A DNA stretch of 64,000 nucleotides. Origin: Paracoccus onubensis (GTDB lineage Bacteria > Pseudomonadota > Alphaproteobacteria > Rhodobacterales > Rhodobacteraceae). A program made the position numbers and the translations under genes. Shown piece after piece: positions 35,378-45,037 of the stretch. Below the pieces are notes generated by a model. The model saw only the letters and a list, made by a program, of their open reading frames with translations. It did not search any database and was not told where the DNA came from. The stretch covers positions 124,001 to 188,000 of the forward strand of contig NZ_QZCG01000011.1 of assembly GCF_003591515.1 (NCBI RefSeq), written 5' to 3'. Every line of letters starts with the position of its first letter. Within the stretch, counting starts at the first letter, position 1.

Positions 35378-36003
35378 TGGCTTTCCGGTTCGATCTGCCC
35401 TCGCGGATCGCGCTGTTTCCGCTGGCCGAAGCGGTCATGCTGCCTCGCGCCAAACTGCCATTGCATGTTTTTGAGCCCCGTTATCTTCAGATGCTTGACG
35501 ACACGCTGAAAACCGATCACCGGCTGATCGGTATGATCCAACCCGTTGACGGCGGGCTGGCCGATATCGGTTGCGCGGGACGGCTTGTCGCCTTCTCTGA
35601 AAGCGACGACGGGCGGATGATGATAACATTGCGTGCCGTCTCGCGATTCCGCCTGACCGGGATCGAGGAAGGTTTCGCCCCATATCAGCAAGCGCAGATA
35701 GATTGGGCGGAATTCGCGCGGGATCTTGGCGGGCCGGAATTCGATCCCGACCTTGACCGCCCGGCTTTACTGGACAGGCTGTGCCGTTATGCCGAGTTGC
35801 GCCAGCTTTCGACCGATCTGAAAGAGGCGGGGAAAGCTGCCGACGAAGTCCTGATCAACGCATTTTCAATGCTGTTGCCCTTTTCACCGGGCGAAAAGCA
35901 GGCTTTGCTTGAAACCCGAACCCTGACCGAGCGCCGGGAACTTCTTGAGGGGCTGATCGACTATGCCCTTCGTTGCGGCGAAAGTGACGAGCCTTTGCAA
36001 TGA
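35374..36003 (+). CDS. Stand-alone Lon N-terminal (substrate-binding) domain protein
   Basis: The 209-residue protein has only the PUA-like LON domain ([36 protein letters not shown]) followed by a helical part; ATPase and protease domains are absent. Such short proteins are common beside the thioredoxin/YbbN gene in Rhodobacteraceae. The role, perhaps substrate binding, is unproven. It overlaps neighbours by ATGA on both sides. Confidence 0.85.
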   Translation: MMAFRFDLPSRIALFPLAEAVMLPRAKLPLHVFEPRYLQMLDDTLKTDHRLIGMIQPVDGGLADIGCAGRLVAFSESDDGRMMITLRAVSRFRLTGIEEGFAPYQQAQIDWAEFARDLGGPEFDPDLDRPALLDRLCRYAELRQLSTDLKEAGKAADEVLINAFSMLLPFSPGEKQALLETRTLTERRELLEGLIDYALRCGESDEPLQ

Positions 36004-36194
36004 CAGATAAAGCGTGCCCCGAATTCGACCGCCACATGCTGGAGGCCCTTGTATGTCCAGTGACCCATACGGCGCTGCATTACGACCGCGACCGGCAGGA
36101 ACTTGTGTCGAAAGCCGCGGGGCTGGCATTTCCGATCCATGCGGGCATCCCGATCATGCTGATCGACGAGGCTCGCCAGATCAAGGCGGATTAA
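36000..36194 (+). CDS. Trm112-family small protein
   Basis: The 64-residue protein matches the YcaR/Trm112-type family: [45 protein letters not shown]. The full four-Cys zinc site of eukaryotic Trm112 is missing; only Cys6 and Cys19 are present, as in many proteobacterial members. The function in bacteria is unclear. It overlaps the Lon-N gene by ATGA; the rhomboid gene follows after 7 bp. Confidence 0.82.
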   Translation: MTDKACPEFDRHMLEALVCPVTHTALHYDRDRQELVSKAAGLAFPIHAGIPIMLIDEARQIKAD

Positions 36195-36201
36195 GCATCT
36201 G

Positions 36202-36876
36202 ATGGCACTCGACCGCCCTTCCCTGCCTTTGTGGATCAGGATGCTGATCGTCTCGTGCTGTGCGATCGAGGCGGCTTTTTGGCTGGCTCCGATTGTGGGG
36301 TTCGATCAGCCGTTGCGGGCGATGGCAAATCTGGTCGGTGCGTTCTGGCCGCCGGTTTTCCAAAGCGGGAAAGGTCTGTATCCGGGTCAGTCCATCGCAA
36401 TGTTCCTGACCTATGGGCTGTTGCATGGCGGATTGATGCATCTGGCGATGAACATGTTTTCCCTTGCCGCGGTGGCAAGGGAACTTGCCCGCTTCATGCG
36501 TCCCCTGCGGATGGGTCTGGTCTATCTTGTTTCACAGGTTGCCGCTGCCCTGGCATTTGCCTGGATGTCTTCACTGACGGCGCCGATGGTTGGCGCGTCC
36601 GGTGCGATTTTCGGGCTTGCCGGTGCGTTGATCGGTCAGGCAATCAAGTGGCGTCTTCATAACGCGATGTCGATGCGACCGATCTGGCGGACGGTGCTGA
36701 TCATCGGCGGGCTGAACGTCGCCCTGACTTTCGCTGTGCCCAATATCGCATGGCAGGCGCATCTGGGCGGAACCGTGGCGGGTTTTGTTCTGGGGCTTCT
36801 GCTGCCGCTGAGACCGGAATTCAAGCGACCGCGCCGGTCGCGTTTTCCAACGGTAAATCCACCGAATACGCGATAA
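36202..36876 (+). CDS. Rhomboid-family intramembrane serine protease
   Basis: The 224-residue membrane protein has about six helices. Catalytic Ser is in GASGAIFGLAGAL (about residues 132-144), the His in AHLGGTVAGFVLG near the C terminus, and HGGLMHLAMNMFSL is the first conserved helix pair. It should cleave membrane proteins inside the bilayer; the substrate is unknown. It converges with cysNC across a 341-bp gap that holds repeat copy A. Confidence 0.88.
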   Translation: MALDRPSLPLWIRMLIVSCCAIEAAFWLAPIVGFDQPLRAMANLVGAFWPPVFQSGKGLYPGQSIAMFLTYGLLHGGLMHLAMNMFSLAAVARELARFMRPLRMGLVYLVSQVAAALAFAWMSSLTAPMVGASGAIFGLAGALIGQAIKWRLHNAMSMRPIWRTVLIIGGLNVALTFAVPNIAWQAHLGGTVAGFVLGLLLPLRPEFKRPRRSRFPTVNPPNTR

Positions 36877-37028
36877 AGGGCAGGGATCAGGCGGGCTGAT
36901 TTATCGGAATGATCATCGGCGGGCCTTGATTCCGGGTGGGGATATGGCGGCAGTGAAAGCATCGCATTCCGCGTCCATTCAATGCAGAGACATACTCCAG
37001 AGCGCATCACGCCTCCCGGATCGCTTCC

Positions 37029-37169
37029 CCTTCTTCTTTGTCCAAATACCTCGGGGTCGCCGGCGGGTCGCGCCACTGGTTCGAGAGACCTGCCGGCGAC
37101 GGGGCGGCGCCCCAGGCCGTAGCGGGACGCAAATAACCGGCGTTTCCGGTTCAACGCGACCTGTTCTAA
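37029..37169 (+). repeat. Dispersed intergenic repeat, copy A
   Basis: About 141 bp, alike to copies at 49693-49821 (inverted) and 57461-57602. It opens with CCTTCTTCTTTG, then an AAATACCTC motif, then a 14-bp stem (37056-37069 with 37087-37100, one G-T wobble) around a 17-nt loop, then GCGGGACGCAA and a less conserved tail. It lies between convergent genes and just beyond the cysNC terminator. Confidence 0.85.
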
Positions 37170-37171
37170 TC

Positions 37172-37197
37172 GGAAGCGGACGCGAACGTCCGCCTCC
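37172..37197 (-). terminator. Terminator-like hairpin of cysNC
   Basis: 11-bp stem (37172-37182 with 37187-37197, one G-T wobble) closed by a 4-nt loop that reads TTCG on the transcribed strand, 21 bp after the cysNC stop. UUCG-type loops are unusually stable. Few T follow. Confidence 0.65.
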
Positions 37198-37217
37198 ATG
37201 ATACAAAGCGATATCCG

Positions 37218-39140
37218 TCAGCGCGATGACTTGAGGATATAATCGACCACCTTTTCGGCGGCTTCTTCGGCACTCAGCTCGACTGTGTTGACGGTCAGCT
37301 CTGCGGTTTCGGGCGCTTCATAGGGACTGTCTATGCCGGTAAAGTTCTTCAGCTCGCCTGCGCGAGCCTTCTTGTACAGACCTTTGACGTCGCGCTGCTC
37401 GGCGACTTCAAGCGGCGTGTCCACATAGACCTCGACGAACTCGCCATTGGTCAGAAGTTCCCGGACCATCCGCCGCTCGGAACGGAAGGGCGAGATGAAC
37501 GCCGTCAGCACGATCAGTCCGGCATCGGTCATCAGCCGCGAGACTTCGCCCACGCGGCGGATGTTTTCGACCCTGTCCGCATCGGTAAAGCCCAGATCGC
37601 GGTTCAGACCGTGGCGAACGTTGTCGCCATCCAGAAGGAATGTGTGCTTGCCAAGCGCATGCAGCTTCTTCTCGACGATATTGGCGATGGTCGATTTGCC
37701 CGAACCCGAAAGCCCGGTGAACCAGACCACAGCGGCCTTCTGGTTCTTGAGCGAAGCATGTGCGTCACGGTCCACATCGACGGCCTGCCAGTGGATGTTC
37801 TGGCTGCGACGCAGGGCGAATTTGATCATCCCCGCCGCGACTGTGGCATTCGTCATGCGGTCGATCAGGATGAAGCCGCCAAGATCCGGGTTCTTGTCAT
37901 AAGCCTCGAACGGGATCGCCCGGTCGGTCGAGATATTGACCGCGCCGATCGCGTTCAACCCCAGCGTCTTCGATGCCAGATGCTCAAGCGTGTTGACGTT
38001 CACCTCGTATTTCGGCTCGGTCACGGTCGCGGTGACGCTTTGCGTGCCGATCTTGAGGATATAGGGACGGCCCGGCAGCATTTCCTCTTCGGACATCCAG
38101 ACCAGCGTTGCCTCGAACTGGTCGGCGACCTCGCAGGGTTCATCGGATTTCACGATCACATCGCCGCGTGAACAGTCGATCTCGTCTTCGAAGGTCAGCG
38201 TCACGGACTGTCCGGCAATCGCCTGATCCAGATTGCCGTCATAGGTGACGATGGATTTGACGCGCGTGGTCTTGCCCGAGGGCAGAACCCGGATCGCGTC
38301 GCCCGGACGCACCACACCCGCGCCGATAAAGCCGGCAAAGCCGCGGAAATCCAGATTGGGACGGTTCACCCATTGCACGGCCATGCGGAACGGATGGTCC
38401 TGCATGCGCGCATCACTGATCGGAGCCTGCTCCAGATGGCCCAGCAGGGTCGGACCCTGGAACCAGGCCATATGTTCGCTTTTGGTGACGATATTATCGC
38501 CTTTCAGCCCCGAAATCGGGATCGGAAGAAAGCTTTCCATGCCGATCTGCTTGGCGAAATGCGAATATTCGCCGACGATCTCGTAGAACCGCTCGGCCGA
38601 GTAATCGACCAGATCCATCTTGTTGATCGCCAGCACGACATTACGGATGCCAAGCTGGTTCACAAGATAGCTGTGACGCTTGGTCTGCGTCAGCACACCC
38701 TGACGCGCATCGATCAGGATCACGGCCAGATCGGCGGTCGAGGCGCCGGTCACCATGTTGCGGGTATATTGCTCGTGGCCGGGCGTATCGGCGACGATGA
38801 ATTTCCGCTTGTCGGTGGCGAAGAAGCGATATGCCACGTCAATGGTGATGCCCTGTTCGCGCTCGGCGGCAAGACCATCGACCAGAAGCGCGAAATCGAT
38901 CTCGCCTGCCTGCGTGCCGACATTTTTCGAGTCGTTCTCCAGACTGGCAAGCTGATCCTCGAAGATCATCTTGCTATCGTAAAGCAACCGCCCGATCAGC
39001 GTCGATTTGCCGTCATCGACCGAGCCGCAGGTAATGAAGCGCAGCATGGTCTTGTGCTGATGCTTCAGCAAATAGGCGTCGATATCCTCGGCGATCAGTG
39101 TATCGGTGAGGTATACGGGATCTTTGGTATCCAGGGTCAT
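37218..39140 (-). CDS. cysNC: Bifunctional sulfate adenylyltransferase subunit 1/adenylylsulfate kinase (CysNC)
   Basis: The 640-residue fusion protein: residues about 1-440 are the EF-Tu-like GTPase subunit of ATP sulfurylase ([45 protein letters not shown]), and residues about 460-640 are APS kinase ([36 protein letters not shown]). With CysD it makes APS from sulfate and ATP, then PAPS, for assimilatory sulfur metabolism. It overlaps cysD by one base (TGATG). The nodQ name is used for similar fusions in rhizobia. Confidence 0.94.
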   Translation of the reverse strand: MTLDTKDPVYLTDTLIAEDIDAYLLKHQHKTMLRFITCGSVDDGKSTLIGRLLYDSKMIFEDQLASLENDSKNVGTQAGEIDFALLVDGLAAEREQGITIDVAYRFFATDKRKFIVADTPGHEQYTRNMVTGASTADLAVILIDARQGVLTQTKRHSYLVNQLGIRNVVLAINKMDLVDYSAERFYEIVGEYSHFAKQIGMESFLPIPISGLKGDNIVTKSEHMAWFQGPTLLGHLEQAPISDARMQDHPFRMAVQWVNRPNLDFRGFAGFIGAGVVRPGDAIRVLPSGKTTRVKSIVTYDGNLDQAIAGQSVTLTFEDEIDCSRGDVIVKSDEPCEVADQFEATLVWMSEEEMLPGRPYILKIGTQSVTATVTEPKYEVNVNTLEHLASKTLGLNAIGAVNISTDRAIPFEAYDKNPDLGGFILIDRMTNATVAAGMIKFALRRSQNIHWQAVDVDRDAHASLKNQKAAVVWFTGLSGSGKSTIANIVEKKLHALGKHTFLLDGDNVRHGLNRDLGFTDADRVENIRRVGEVSRLMTDAGLIVLTAFISPFRSERRMVRELLTNGEFVEVYVDTPLEVAEQRDVKGLYKKARAGELKNFTGIDSPYEAPETAELTVNTVELSAEEAAEKVVDYILKSSR

Positions 39141-40075
39141 CAGAAATACCCCTCTTGTTTCTTTTTCTCCATCGAGGCGGCGCTATCGTGGTCGATCGCG
39201 CGTCCCTGACGTTCGGACGTGGTGGTCAGCAGCATTTCCTGAATGACCTCGGGCAAAGTCTTCGCTTCGGATTCAACCGCGCCGGTCAGCGGATAGCAGC
39301 CAAGCGTCCGGAAGCGCACCGATTTCATTTGCGGAACTTCACCTTCGTTCAGCCGGAAACGGTCGTCATCCACCATGATCAGCAATCCGTCACGCTCGAC
39401 CACCGGACGAGGCTCCGAAAAATAGAGCGGCACGATCTCGATGCCTTCCAGATGGATATATTGCCAGATGTCCAGCTCGGTCCAGTTCGACAGCGGGAAG
39501 ACCCGGATCGATTCGCCCTTCGCCTTGCGGGTGTTGTACTGCCGCCAAAGCTCGGGCCGCTGGTTCTTCGGGTCCCAGCGATGATTGGCCGAGCGGAACG
39601 AGAAGATCCGCTCTTTCGCGCGGGATTTCTCTTCATCGCGACGGGCGCCGCCGAAAGCGACGTCGAAATTATACTTGGTCAATGCCTGTTTCAGACCGTC
39701 GGTCTTCCACATATCGGTGTGCAGGCTGCCGTGATCGAACGGGTTGATGCCTTTCTCGACAGCTTCGGGATTGTGATGCACGATCAGCTTCATCCCGGCA
39801 TCTTCGGCCGCGCGGTCGCGCAACTCGTACATGGCGCGGAACTTCCACGTCGTGTCGACATGCATCAGCGGGAAAGGCGGAGGGGCCGGATAAAACGCCT
39901 TCTTCGCCAGATGCAGCATACAGGCGGAATCCTTGCCTACGGAATATAACATCACGGGGTTGTCGGCATTTGCCACAACCTCGCGCATAATGTGAATGCT
40001 TTCAGCTTCAAGACGCTGCAAATGAGTCAGCGTTGCCGTGCTGAGTTCAGGTTCAGTGGCGGGCTGGGTTGTCAT
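39140..40075 (-). CDS. cysD: Sulfate adenylyltransferase subunit 2
   Basis: The 311-residue PP-loop ATPase is the catalytic subunit of ATP sulfurylase. [20 protein letters not shown] (about residues 46-65) is the PP-loop; [24 protein letters not shown] and [25 protein letters not shown] segments are conserved. The ATG at 40075 gives the normal N terminus; the frame continues to 40108. Upstream there is an 8-bp inverted repeat that may be an operator. Confidence 0.94.
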   Translation of the reverse strand: MTTQPATEPELSTATLTHLQRLEAESIHIMREVVANADNPVMLYSVGKDSACMLHLAKKAFYPAPPPFPLMHVDTTWKFRAMYELRDRAAEDAGMKLIVHHNPEAVEKGINPFDHGSLHTDMWKTDGLKQALTKYNFDVAFGGARRDEEKSRAKERIFSFRSANHRWDPKNQRPELWRQYNTRKAKGESIRVFPLSNWTELDIWQYIHLEGIEIVPLYFSEPRPVVERDGLLIMVDDDRFRLNEGEVPQMKSVRFRTLGCYPLTGAVESEAKTLPEVIQEMLLTTTSERQGRAIDHDSAASMEKKKQEGYF

Positions 40076-40142
40076 GGCTATAACTCTTTGTCCTATGCGG
40101 TCTGGCATGTGGCAGATCTGGGCGATAATACCAAGGGGGTGC

Positions 40143-40168
40143 AGCAGAATTACGCTTAAGATTCTGCT
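40143..40168. promoter_or_regulatory. 8-bp inverted repeat upstream of cysD
   Basis: AGCAGAAT (40143-40150) and ATTCTGCT (40161-40168) with a 10-nt spacer, 68-93 bp before the cysD ATG. It could bind a regulator of sulfur assimilation, or be the end of a transcript; no known consensus is matched. Confidence 0.35.
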
Positions 40169-40246
40169 TAAATCGGCAAAGTTTGTGTAAACTCTTCATG
40201 ATTTGAGTGGCTTCGACCTGGTTGCGGTTCATGGCCGGAATGCGGC

Positions 40247-41005
40247 CTAGTCAAATCGCTTGACCTCGATTCCGGCGTCGGTCAGGGTTTTCTTCACTGT
40301 TGCGGCCATAGCCACCGCCTGCGCAGAATCGCCGTGGACGCAAATCGTGTCGATTCGGCACGGTATGCGTTTGCCGCTGCCGGTGATGATCGCGCCCTCG
40401 CGGATCATCTCGACCATGCGTTTCCCCGCCTCGTCCGGATCGTGCAGCACCGCTCCGGGCTGGCCGCGATCGACCAGTGAGGCATCGTCGTTATACGCCC
40501 GGTCCGCGAAAATCTCGGAAGCATATGCCGCGCCCAGATCGCGCGCCGCAGCCTCCAGTGCCGTACCGGCCAGCACGACAAGGACCAGTGACGGATCGAC
40601 CTTCAGGACGGCATCATAGCAGATGCGGGCAAGCTCGGGCTCGTCCGTGGCCATGTTCGACAGCGCCCCGTGCAGTTTCAGATGCCGCAGCTCCACGCCC
40701 GCCATGCGCGCCATACCGATGGCCGCGCCGACCTGATAGGCAACCATGTTTCCCAGTTCTTCCGCGCCCAGCCGGATGCGCCGGCGGCCAAATCCCTGCA
40801 GATCGGCGAATCCCGGATGGGCGCCGATACCGACGCCGCGAGCATGGGCAAGACTCATGGTGCGGGCCATCACATCAGGGTCTCCGGCATGAAAACCGCA
40901 GGCGATATTGGCCGAGGTGACGATATCCAGAAGCGCATTGTCATCGCCCATCACCCACGGCCCGAAACTTTCGCCCATATCGGAATTGAGATCGACACGC
41001 ATCAT
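40247..41005 (-). CDS. pxpA: 5-oxoprolinase subunit PxpA (LamB/YcsF family)
   Basis: The 252-residue LamB/YcsF protein forms ATP-dependent 5-oxoprolinase with PxpB and PxpC, cleaving pyroglutamate to glutamate. Family segments: VDLNSDMGESFGPW, ANIACGFHAGDP, GIGAHPGFADLQGFGRR and HLKLHGALSNMA. The ATG at 41005 follows GGAGG by four to five bases and overlaps the pxpC stop by ATGA; an ATG one codon later is nearly as good. It is the last gene of mutY-alkB-pxpB-pxpC-pxpA. Confidence 0.92.
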   Translation of the reverse strand: MMRVDLNSDMGESFGPWVMGDDNALLDIVTSANIACGFHAGDPDVMARTMSLAHARGVGIGAHPGFADLQGFGRRRIRLGAEELGNMVAYQVGAAIGMARMAGVELRHLKLHGALSNMATDEPELARICYDAVLKVDPSLVLVVLAGTALEAAARDLGAAYASEIFADRAYNDDASLVDRGQPGAVLHDPDEAGKRMVEMIREGAIITGSGKRIPCRIDTICVHGDSAQAVAMAATVKKTLTDAGIEVKRFD

Positions 41006-42015
41006 TGATCCTCCAGTTCTCGACCCGCGGTCACACCGCCGATCAGTTGATAAGCCAGCAGATCCGGCATCAGGGCCGGATCGCGGACCAAAGGACGGCA
41101 GGCCGCCGCGGCGGTCTGGATTTGCCGGGTTTCGGTTTGCCAAAGCCTGTCCGCCTCGTCCAGTGGCAGACGTTGAAAACGCAGTTTCGCGCCGGGCGCG
41201 GCCTGTGCCGCAATCGGCAGATCGGCGGGAATGACCGTCCCGATACGCGGATACCCTCCGATGGTCTGGCATTCGGCCATCAGGACAAAGGGCACGCCAT
41301 CGCCGGTCATCTGCAAATCCCCCGGCCCGATGAGATCCGAGGCCAGACCCGCCGCCAGATCCGCGGTAAAGTTGCGTGCCGCGTCGAACCTGACCCCCTG
41401 GCGATTACCGCGATCCGAGCGGGTGAAGGTGGTTTCAAAGAATGCGGCAAGGATATTGTCACCGAACAGCCCGGTTTGCGGCCCGTCGATTACCCTGATC
41501 GTGCCGCCATTGAAGCGGCGGACAGGCTCGATCAGTTGTGGCGGTCGGTCGGGATCGGGATCGTCGCCGACGGGTAGGTTGCAAGCCGATAGCGGAGCGA
41601 GAATACCGATACTCAGATGTGCCGAGCGGCTGCCCAGCCATTCCTCGGTTGCCATCCCTCCGGCGGGTGTCAGGTAGCCGTAGCTTCCCGCCTGCACGCC
41701 TCCGATCCGCAGGCTTTGCCCCGGCAGGATCAGATGCGATGCGTGCCATTGCAGCGGCGCATCGTCCAGCGTGGCGATCATGGGTGCGCCGGTCAGGGCG
41801 ATGCGCATCGGTTGGGCGGTTTCGAAAACTCCCCCCGCGCCCGCCATTTCGATTGCGGCCAGCGGCTGATCCGCTCCCAGCAATGCGGCAGCCTCGATCA
41901 ATGCCAGCCGATCCATCGCGCCGCCGCGCGACAGGCCTTTGGCAAGATGTCCGGGGCGGCCCATATCCTGAACCGTCAGGATGCCATCGGCGCGGCGCAG
42001 ATGCAGAACGCTCAT
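41002..42015 (-). CDS. pxpC: 5-oxoprolinase subunit PxpC (KipA-like)
   Basis: The 337-residue protein is of the biotin-dependent carboxyltransferase/KipA type: TVQDMGRPGHLAKGLSRGGAMDR near the N terminus, then a cyclophilin-like fold with IEMAGAG and GGYPRIGTVIPADLPIAAQ near the C terminus. The open frame extends to 42186, but the ATG at 42015 overlaps the pxpB stop by ATGA and gives the family N terminus. It works with PxpA and PxpB on 5-oxoproline. Confidence 0.92.
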   Translation of the reverse strand: MSVLHLRRADGILTVQDMGRPGHLAKGLSRGGAMDRLALIEAAALLGADQPLAAIEMAGAGGVFETAQPMRIALTGAPMIATLDDAPLQWHASHLILPGQSLRIGGVQAGSYGYLTPAGGMATEEWLGSRSAHLSIGILAPLSACNLPVGDDPDPDRPPQLIEPVRRFNGGTIRVIDGPQTGLFGDNILAAFFETTFTRSDRGNRQGVRFDAARNFTADLAAGLASDLIGPGDLQMTGDGVPFVLMAECQTIGGYPRIGTVIPADLPIAAQAAPGAKLRFQRLPLDEADRLWQTETRQIQTAAAACRPLVRDPALMPDLLAYQLIGGVTAGRELEDQ

Positions 42016-42764
42016 CGCAACACCTGAAGCTTTGCGCCGCCGGACAGGTCGCCCGTCCGTTCCAGCGCCTCGATCTCGGGGCCCGAGGCTTGAACATAGC
42101 GGATCGCGTCGCCCGCCCTGAGCGGCATGGGCGTGTCCTGCCCGGGACGGAAGCTGCGGAATGCCGTGCGCCCGACCTGCCGCCATCCGGTCGTCGACTC
42201 AGCGCCGAACATCACGATCTGTCGCACGGCGGTGACGATGGCACCGGCGGGAACGCCCGGCGTAAGACTTGATTGGCGCGGCAGGTTCCATTCCTCGGGC
42301 AACAGTCCGATATATGGCTGACCGGGGGCAAAGCCGATGACCAGCACCCGCAGATCCGCTTTGCAGATCCGGCGGATGGCTTCCTCGGGGCGGCAACCGA
42401 CGATCTGTGCCACTTCCTCAAGCTGGGGACCATACTCGGCCCCGAAGGCAACGGGAATCGTCCATCTTCGGGCAGGCTCGGGCCGGTCTTGCGCATGTTG
42501 CCAAATATGCTGTGCGCGTGCCAGCAATTCCTTGGCCAAAGCCGTCCGTGTGGTTTTTGCCGGATCAAATCGCAGCAGGACAGAAACAAGGCCCGGCGCG
42601 ATCTCGATCACCCCGTCAGGAGTATGATTTTCGGTATCGGCCGCCAGTCGCTGCGCCGCCGCCATCGCCTCCGGCTCGGGGGTCAGTCCAAAGCGCAGCA
42701 ATACGCCGTCCATTCCCGCCCAAAGCGCCTGGGGTTCCGTGTTCTGTATGGTTTCAAGCGACAT
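42012..42764 (-). CDS. pxpB: 5-oxoprolinase subunit PxpB (KipI-like)
   Basis: The 250-residue allophanate-hydrolase subunit 1/KipI-family protein: IPVAFGAEYGPQLEEVA, LVIGFAPGQPYIGLLPEEWNLPR and VPAGAIVTAVRQIVMFGAESTTGWRQVGRT are all family segments. It begins 11 bp after the alkB stop and overlaps pxpC, so it shares an operon with mutY and alkB. Confidence 0.92.
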   Translation of the reverse strand: MSLETIQNTEPQALWAGMDGVLLRFGLTPEPEAMAAAQRLAADTENHTPDGVIEIAPGLVSVLLRFDPAKTTRTALAKELLARAQHIWQHAQDRPEPARRWTIPVAFGAEYGPQLEEVAQIVGCRPEEAIRRICKADLRVLVIGFAPGQPYIGLLPEEWNLPRQSSLTPGVPAGAIVTAVRQIVMFGAESTTGWRQVGRTAFRSFRPGQDTPMPLRAGDAIRYVQASGPEIEALERTGDLSGGAKLQVLR

Positions 42765-42775
42765 GACTGCCTCGT

Positions 42776-43915
42776 TTACAGAGCATTTCGAGGCATTGGC
42801 AGTTCTCCGCGATTATACGGACCCCAGTCCTCGATATCGGGATAGAATTGCCGCCGCCATGCGCGAACGCGTGGATTCATCCGCCGCCGCCACCAGGGCG
42901 GAACCATGGCCACGAAGGTCATCGCCGGATAGCCGAAAGGCAATTGCGGTGCCTCGTCCTCGCCATAGGTTTGCAGCAGGGGAAAACGCCGGTCGGGCTT
43001 GTAATGATGATCCGAGTGACGCTGAAGGTTGATCAGCAGCCAGTTCGACCCCTTGTGCGAAGCGTTCCAGCTATGGCGGGGCAGGATATGTTCATAGCGG
43101 CCCTCGCCCAGATAGCGGCGGGTCAGGCCGTAATGTTCGACGTAATTCGTCAGCTCAAGCTGCCAGACGGCGATAAATGCCTGAAAGACGAACAGCAAAA
43201 GCCCCTGCCAGCCGCCCAGCCACAGCGCCAGTATCAGCATGCCAAGCTGGATCGCTGCATAACGCCAGAACGGATTGCGCCGGTCGAACGGCCCTTTGCG
43301 CCCCCGCGCAAGCTTGCCGGTTTCGGCACGCCACGCACTGACCGGACCATCGCGCAGCACCCGCCAGAAGAAGCGATAGAAATTCTCGTTATAGCGCGCC
43401 GACACAGCGTCACGGGGGGTTGAGACCCATGAGTGGTGAACCAGCAGATGCTCGGTCCGGAAATGCGAATACAGAACCGAGCCCAGCAAAAGATCGCCCA
43501 GCCAACGCTCCAGCGCGGTCTTCTGATGCAGTAATTCATGCGCATAAACGATGCCGATAGAGCCGGACAGCACGCCGATTCCAAAGAACAGGCCAAGCTT
43601 TTCCAGCCCGGACAGATGTCCCGTGGCGGTCACATACCAGATCGATCCGAAAATCGCCGCGAATTGCAGCGGGAACCAGATGATCGTGACCGCGCGGTGC
43701 CAGAAAAGCTGTGGCAGGGCGGTTTCGGGATCGGGGTTATCCTCGTTCAGGCCCAGAACGCCATCAAGCGCCGTGGTCAGATACCATGCATAGGCGGGCA
43801 GCAGCATCCACCAGCCCCCCCCCTGCCACGCGGCAAGCGCGACCAGCAGCGGCATGACCGCCGACATCCAGAAAGGCGCGGCTGCGGGAAGAGGGCCGGA
43901 TGATTTTCCACTCAT
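42776..43915 (-). CDS. alkB: Alkane 1-monooxygenase (AlkB-type membrane hydroxylase)
   Basis: The 379-residue membrane diiron hydroxylase puts a terminal OH on n-alkanes. All histidine boxes are present: HELLH (126-130), EHLLVHH (155-161), NYVEHYGL (257-264) and LQRHSDHHYKPDR (297-309); about six hydrophobic helices. The last box and NYVEHYG separate AlkB from fatty-acid desaturases. No rubredoxin or rubredoxin reductase lies nearby, so electron donors must come from elsewhere. It overlaps mutY by ATGA. Chain-length range cannot be read. Confidence 0.9.
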   Translation of the reverse strand: MSGKSSGPLPAAAPFWMSAVMPLLVALAAWQGGGWWMLLPAYAWYLTTALDGVLGLNEDNPDPETALPQLFWHRAVTIIWFPLQFAAIFGSIWYVTATGHLSGLEKLGLFFGIGVLSGSIGIVYAHELLHQKTALERWLGDLLLGSVLYSHFRTEHLLVHHSWVSTPRDAVSARYNENFYRFFWRVLRDGPVSAWRAETGKLARGRKGPFDRRNPFWRYAAIQLGMLILALWLGGWQGLLLFVFQAFIAVWQLELTNYVEHYGLTRRYLGEGRYEHILPRHSWNASHKGSNWLLINLQRHSDHHYKPDRRFPLLQTYGEDEAPQLPFGYPAMTFVAMVPPWWRRRMNPRVRAWRRQFYPDIEDWGPYNRGELPMPRNAL

Positions 43916-44952
43916 GCTTGCTCTTTCAGACTGTCATGTTCTGCTTGTGCCACATCCCAGACCTTGCGCATCAATCCCGGCAAACCGTTCCTGTCAAGAT
44001 CCTGTGCCGGGACCAGATGCCCCCGCTGCGGCGGCCCCGTCAATTTCCCCTGCAGCACTGTCAGGGACAGGTTGAAATGGGTGAACACATGCCGCACCTC
44101 TCCGATTTCGCGCCAATCGGCCTGACCGGGCGGAGGCAGATCGCGCCCGTCCCACCCCGTCGAGGGGAAACTCATCATCCCGCCAAGCAATCCTTTGGCG
44201 GGCCGTGTTTCGAGTAACAGCGAACCGCCCCGCCACGCCACCCAGACAACGCCTTTCCGGTTCGGCTTGGCAGTTTTCCGCAATTTGCGCGGCAGTTCCG
44301 CTGCGATCCCCTGCTGTCGCGCGTCGCAGTCACCGATAAGCGGGCAGATACCGCAGGCAGGGTTGCGCGGCGTGCAGATCGTGGCGCCCAGATCCATCAT
44401 CGCCTGCGCGTAATCGCCGGGCCTGTGTCCTGGTGTCAGGCCACCGGCAAGGGCCACCAGTTCAGGCTTGGCTGTGGGCAGCGGGGTTTCAACGGCAAAC
44501 AGGCGCGCCACGACCCGTTCGACATTACCGTCCACGACGGTTTCGGGCAGGTCATAGGCGATGGCGGCAATGGCGGCGGATGTATAGGGGCCGATGCCGG
44601 GCAATGCCTGCAAACCTTCACGAGTCGTCGGGAAACCGCCCGCTTCGGAAACCTGCCGCGCACATGCCAGCAGGTTCCGGGCGCGGGCGTAATATCCCAG
44701 CCCCGCCCATTCGGCCATCACCCGGGCATCCTCTGCCGCTGCAAGTGCCTGAACTGTCGGCCAGAGACTGGTGAATCGTTCGAAATATGCCTTCACTGCC
44801 GCAACCGTGGTCTGCTGCAACATGATCTCGGACAGCCAGACGCGATAAGGATCGGCATTGCCTTTGCCGGGGGGAATACGCCACGGCAAGACGCGGGCAT
44901 GGCGGTCATACCATTCCAGAAGCTGTGCTCCGATCACCTTGCTGTCACGCAA
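43912..44952 (-). CDS. mutY: Adenine DNA glycosylase MutY
   Basis: The 346-residue base-excision enzyme removes A opposite 8-oxoG. Features: LPWR and EIMLQQTTVAAV (helix-hairpin-helix fold), VDGNVERVVARLF, catalytic Asp in GDYAQAMMDLGATIC, the [4Fe-4S] ligands CTPRNPACGICPLIGDC (C-x6-C-x2-C-x5-C), and a Nudix-like C-terminal domain. The proposed start is TTG at 44952 with GGAG upstream; a GTG five codons later is the alternative. It is divergent from the DciA-like gene and heads the operon with alkB. Confidence 0.92.
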   Translation of the reverse strand: MRDSKVIGAQLLEWYDRHARVLPWRIPPGKGNADPYRVWLSEIMLQQTTVAAVKAYFERFTSLWPTVQALAAAEDARVMAEWAGLGYYARARNLLACARQVSEAGGFPTTREGLQALPGIGPYTSAAIAAIAYDLPETVVDGNVERVVARLFAVETPLPTAKPELVALAGGLTPGHRPGDYAQAMMDLGATICTPRNPACGICPLIGDCDARQQGIAAELPRKLRKTAKPNRKGVVWVAWRGGSLLLETRPAKGLLGGMMSFPSTGWDGRDLPPPGQADWREIGEVRHVFTHFNLSLTVLQGKLTGPPQRGHLVPAQDLDRNGLPGLMRKVWDVAQAEHDSLKEQA

Positions 44953-45037
44953 TTTTCAGGACTCCGACCATTCGGCACGCTTTCATCCGGGCCTGCTGCT
45001 GGTTAAGGATATATTACGGATAACCGAACAGACAGGT

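Larger units (their letters stand above)
36877..37217. other. Gene-free convergent gap between the rhomboid gene and cysNC
   Basis: 341 bp without a supported gene. It contains, from left: about 150 bp in which I see nothing, repeat copy A (37029-37169), and the cysNC terminator hairpin (37172-37197). Confidence 0.7.

Noticed and set aside
37070..37086. GGTTCGA in the repeat loop as a tRNA T-arm
   Set aside because: No acceptor, D or anticodon arms could be placed around it, and all three copies keep it inside a different hairpin.
44858..45037. N-terminal extension of the DciA-like protein
   Set aside because: It overlaps mutY coding sequence and lacks family similarity; the ATG at 45038 is better.
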